A stretch of DNA of 7,788 bases from an uncultured Prevotella sp. (GTDB lineage: Bacteria; Bacteroidota; Bacteroidia; Bacteroidales; Bacteroidaceae): the NCBI GenBank assembly GCA_905234355.1, contig CAJOHP010000112.1:1-7788 (forward strand), in the 5' to 3' direction. The notes beneath the pieces are model-generated. The model did not search any database and was not told where the DNA came from. It saw nothing but the letters and a program-made list of their open reading frames with translations. The position numbers were made by a program, and so were the translations under genes. Below, in pieces: positions 5,717 to 7,788 of this stretch. The first letter of the stretch is position 1. Every line of letters begins with the position of its first letter.

Positions 5717-5754
5717 CCGTCATATCATTCCACTATCCTTACTCTCCTCTTCCG

Positions 5755-6252
5755 ATGGCATTAGACACATTAAAGCGTGTATTCATCTTTCTGGCGCTCT
5801 GTCTGGCGCAGGCACTGGTGCTGGGCAGGGTGCAGCTGTTCCACTGCGCCATGCCACTGCTCTATGTCTATTTCGTCATCATGTTTCCCCGCAACTATCC
5901 CAAGTGGGCCATCCTCCTGTGGAGCTTCGCCATGGGACTGACCGTCGACCTCTTTGCCAATACTCCGGGCGTGGCTACTACCTCGCTCACCCTGGTGGGG
6001 GCCGTGCAGCCCTATCTGCTCTCCCTCTTCCTGCCGCGCGATGCCGACGACAGCACGCCGGCCTCGGCTGCTGCGCTGGGCAAGGGCAAGTTTGGCACCA
6101 TGGCTGCACTGCTCGTGCTGCTCTACTGCCTCGTGTTCTTCTCGCTCGAGGCTTTCAGCTACTTCAACTGGCAACACTTCCTGGCTTGTGCCGGCGGAAG
6201 CGCCGTGCTCACGCTGCTGCTCATCTTGACCCTCGAAACGCTAAGGAAGTGA
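5755..6252 (+). CDS. mreD: Rod shape-determining protein MreD
   Basis: This is a small integral membrane partner of MreC. I chose the ATG at 5755, giving 165 residues. The frame stays open further upstream inside mreC, but those extra residues are Arg-rich and do not look like MreD. Hydrophobic segments lie at about 8-24, 34-44, 50-66, 74-93, 114-131 and 141-160, consistent with the multi-pass topology of the family. GLTVDLFANTPGV (61-73) corresponds to the conserved D-containing motif of MreD. It starts 38 nt after mreC, and its stop overlaps the mrdA start by four bases (GTGA), pointing to translational coupling. Confidence 0.93.
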   Translation: MALDTLKRVFIFLALCLAQALVLGRVQLFHCAMPLLYVYFVIMFPRNYPKWAILLWSFAMGLTVDLFANTPGVATTSLTLVGAVQPYLLSLFLPRDADDSTPASAAALGKGKFGTMAALLVLLYCLVFFSLEAFSYFNWQHFLACAGGSAVLTLLLILTLETLRK

Positions 6253-7788
6253 AAGACTACACACTCGAAAACCGTAAGTATGTCATCGGTGCCGTGGCCG
6301 TAGTCATCGTCACGGTCTATATCATACGTCTCTTCACCCTGCAGATTACGAGTGAGGACTACAAGAAGAGTGCAGACAGCAACGCCTTCCTGAAGAAAGT
6401 GGAGTTTCCCTCGCGTGGCGTCATCACCGACCGCAACGGACAACTGCTCGTCTACAACCAGCCGGCCTACGACATCATGGTGGTGGTCAACGAGATGCGC
6501 AACCATCTGGACACCCTTGAGTTCTGCCAGACACTGGGCATCAGCCGTGAGGAGTTTGTGCAGCGTATGGCCACTATCATGGACCGCTCGAAGAATCCCG
6601 GCTACTCGCGCTTCACCCAGCAGATGTTTATGAACCAGCTGTCGGACAAGGAGTTCTCCGTCTTCCAGGAGAAGATGTACCGTTTCCCGGGCTTCTACGT
6701 GCAGCGGCGCAGCATCCGCCAGTATCAGTATCCCTATGCGGCCCACGTGCTGGGCGACGTGGCCGAGGTGTCGCCTGCCGACATCGAGTCTGACGACTAC
6801 TACCAGCCCGGCGACTATATAGGCAAGCTGGGTGTGGAGCGCTTCTACGAGAAGCAGCTGCGTGGCGAGAAGGGGGTGCAGATTCTCCTGCGCGATGCCC
6901 ACGGGCGCATACAGGGCAGCTATCAGAACGGAGCCCTCGACCGGCGTCCCGTGCCGGGGAAGAAGCTCACCCTGGCCATCGACTACAAGCTGCAGGCACT
7001 GGGCGAGCGGCTCATGGAGGGCAAGATAGGCTCCATCGTCGCCCTGGAGCCCAAGACGGGCGAGGTGCTCTGCATGGTCAGCTCGCCTGGCTACGACCCA
7101 CGCCTCATGGTCGGGCGACAGCGCTCCAAGAGCCACCGCGAGCTGAGCCGCGACACGTGGAAGCCGCTGCTCAACCGCAGCATCATGGGGCAGTATCCGC
7201 CCGGCTCCACCTTCAAGACCACGCAGGCGCTCACCTTCCTCAGCGAGGGCATCATTACCCCGGCCACACCCTTCCCCTGCCACCACGGCTTCGTGTTCAA
7301 GGGCCTGCGCGTGGGATGCCACGGACACGGCTCGCCGCTGCCGCTGGTGCCCGCCATCAGCACCTCGTGCAACGGATACTTCTGCTGGGGACTCTATCAC
7401 ATGATAGGCGACCGCAAGAAGTACAGAACCCCGCAGGACGCCATGAACCGCTGGCGCGACTACATGGTCAGCATGGGCTTCGGCTACCAGCTCGGCATCG
7501 ACCTGCCCGGCGAGAAGCGCGGACTCATACCCAACGCCGAGTTCTACGACAAGCACTACCGCAAGTCGTGGAACGGACTCACCATCATTTCCATCTCCAT
7601 TGGCCAGGGCGAGGTGAACGCCACGCCCCTGCAGATAGCCAATCTGGGAGCCACCATAGCCAACCGCGGCTGGTTTGTCACCCCCCACGTGGTGAAGAAG
7701 ATAGAGGGCGAGGCGCTCGACACCCTCTACACCAGCCGGCGCAGGACCATGGCCAGCCGCACGGCCTACGACTATGTGGTGCAGGGCA
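6249..7788 (+). CDS. mrdA: Penicillin-binding protein 2, elongation transpeptidase (partial, 3' end outside window)
   Basis: The frame from the GTG at 6249 is open for 513 codons to the window edge. PBP2 cross-links new peptidoglycan in the side wall together with RodA, MreC and MreD. The start MKDYTLENRKYVIG is typical of Bacteroidales PBP2, and a membrane segment follows (about 11-30). The dimerisation domain carries FPSRGVITDRNGQLL (53-67) and later LGDVAEVSPADI (168-179), then GDYIGKLGVERFYEKQLRG (188-206). The transpeptidase domain begins near 235. The serine nucleophile motif is STFK (Ser320, within QYPPGSTFKT) and the second motif is SCN (373-375). The third, KTG, lies beyond the right edge, so an intact enzyme cannot be confirmed. 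GQGEVNATPLQIA (around 455-467) is also characteristic. The GTG start is embedded in the mreD stop. AAGGA lies almost on the start, so coupling rather than SD spacing probably sets initiation. Confidence 0.95.
   Translation, partial: MKDYTLENRKYVIGAVAVVIVTVYIIRLFTLQITSEDYKKSADSNAFLKKVEFPSRGVITDRNGQLLVYNQPAYDIMVVVNEMRNHLDTLEFCQTLGISREEFVQRMATIMDRSKNPGYSRFTQQMFMNQLSDKEFSVFQEKMYRFPGFYVQRRSIRQYQYPYAAHVLGDVAEVSPADIESDDYYQPGDYIGKLGVERFYEKQLRGEKGVQILLRDAHGRIQGSYQNGALDRRPVPGKKLTLAIDYKLQALGERLMEGKIGSIVALEPKTGEVLCMVSSPGYDPRLMVGRQRSKSHRELSRDTWKPLLNRSIMGQYPPGSTFKTTQALTFLSEGIITPATPFPCHHGFVFKGLRVGCHGHGSPLPLVPAISTSCNGYFCWGLYHMIGDRKKYRTPQDAMNRWRDYMVSMGFGYQLGIDLPGEKRGLIPNAEFYDKHYRKSWNGLTIISISIGQGEVNATPLQIANLGATIANRGWFVTPHVVKKIEGEALDTLYTSRRRTMASRTAYDYVVQG

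Noticed and set aside
5620..5754. N-terminal extension of mreD into mreC
   Set aside because: The extra 45 residues are Arg/Ala-rich and overlap conserved MreC sequence. The ATG at 5755 gives a normal MreD.
6159..7688. Long open frame (509 codons) on the minus strand opposite mrdA
   Set aside because: It is antisense to a clear PBP2 with STFK and SCN motifs. The translation is rich in His, Val and Ala with no recognisable family.

Overview
The window looks like chromosomal DNA of a GC-rich Prevotella-like member of the Bacteroidales. Three things point there. The gene order purH-mreB-mreC-mreD-mrdA is typical of that order. Promoters have the Bacteroidetes form (TTTG/TTG, about 20 bp, then TAnnTTTG), and starts lack good Shine-Dalgarno sites. 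The accessory genes are lipoproteins and secreted proteins of kinds common in Prevotella and Bacteroides. Coding DNA is GC-rich and intergenic DNA is much richer in A+T.

Layout. (1) Bases 1-712, minus strand: the first 237 residues of a secreted protein with a signal peptide, a jelly-roll-like N-terminal domain, a Pro/Glu/Asp linker and the start of a right-handed beta-helix (pectate-lyase-like). It runs off the left edge. (2) Bases 713-1197: a divergent control region with one promoter facing each way, a GNRA hairpin in the leftward leader, and a long perfect palindrome (REP-like) in the rightward leader. (3) Bases 1198-2924: two coupled lipoprotein genes, a cyclophilin-like-fold protein and an alpha/beta hydrolase of the dienelactone-hydrolase type, overlapping by ATGA. 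(4) Bases 2925-3162: a weak AT hairpin, then the promoter and leader of the next operon. (5) Bases 3163-7788: purH (IMP cyclohydrolase domain only), mreB, mreC, mreD and mrdA (PBP2), closely packed and co-directional. mrdA is cut by the right edge before its KTG motif.

How the genes work together. MreB filaments, with MreC and MreD in the inner membrane, position the elongation transpeptidase PBP2. The partner glycosyltransferase RodA would be expected just beyond the right edge. PurH at the head of this operon makes IMP, and the link to cell-wall genes appears to be an operon-level one only. The cyclophilin-like/hydrolase pair probably forms a separate envelope-associated enzymatic module whose substrate cannot be read from sequence.

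I do not see a clear undescribed system here. The items most worth a second look are the single-domain PurH, the palindromic element in the 5' leader, and the coupled cyclophilin-like/hydrolase lipoprotein pair with a sorting-like C-terminal tail.
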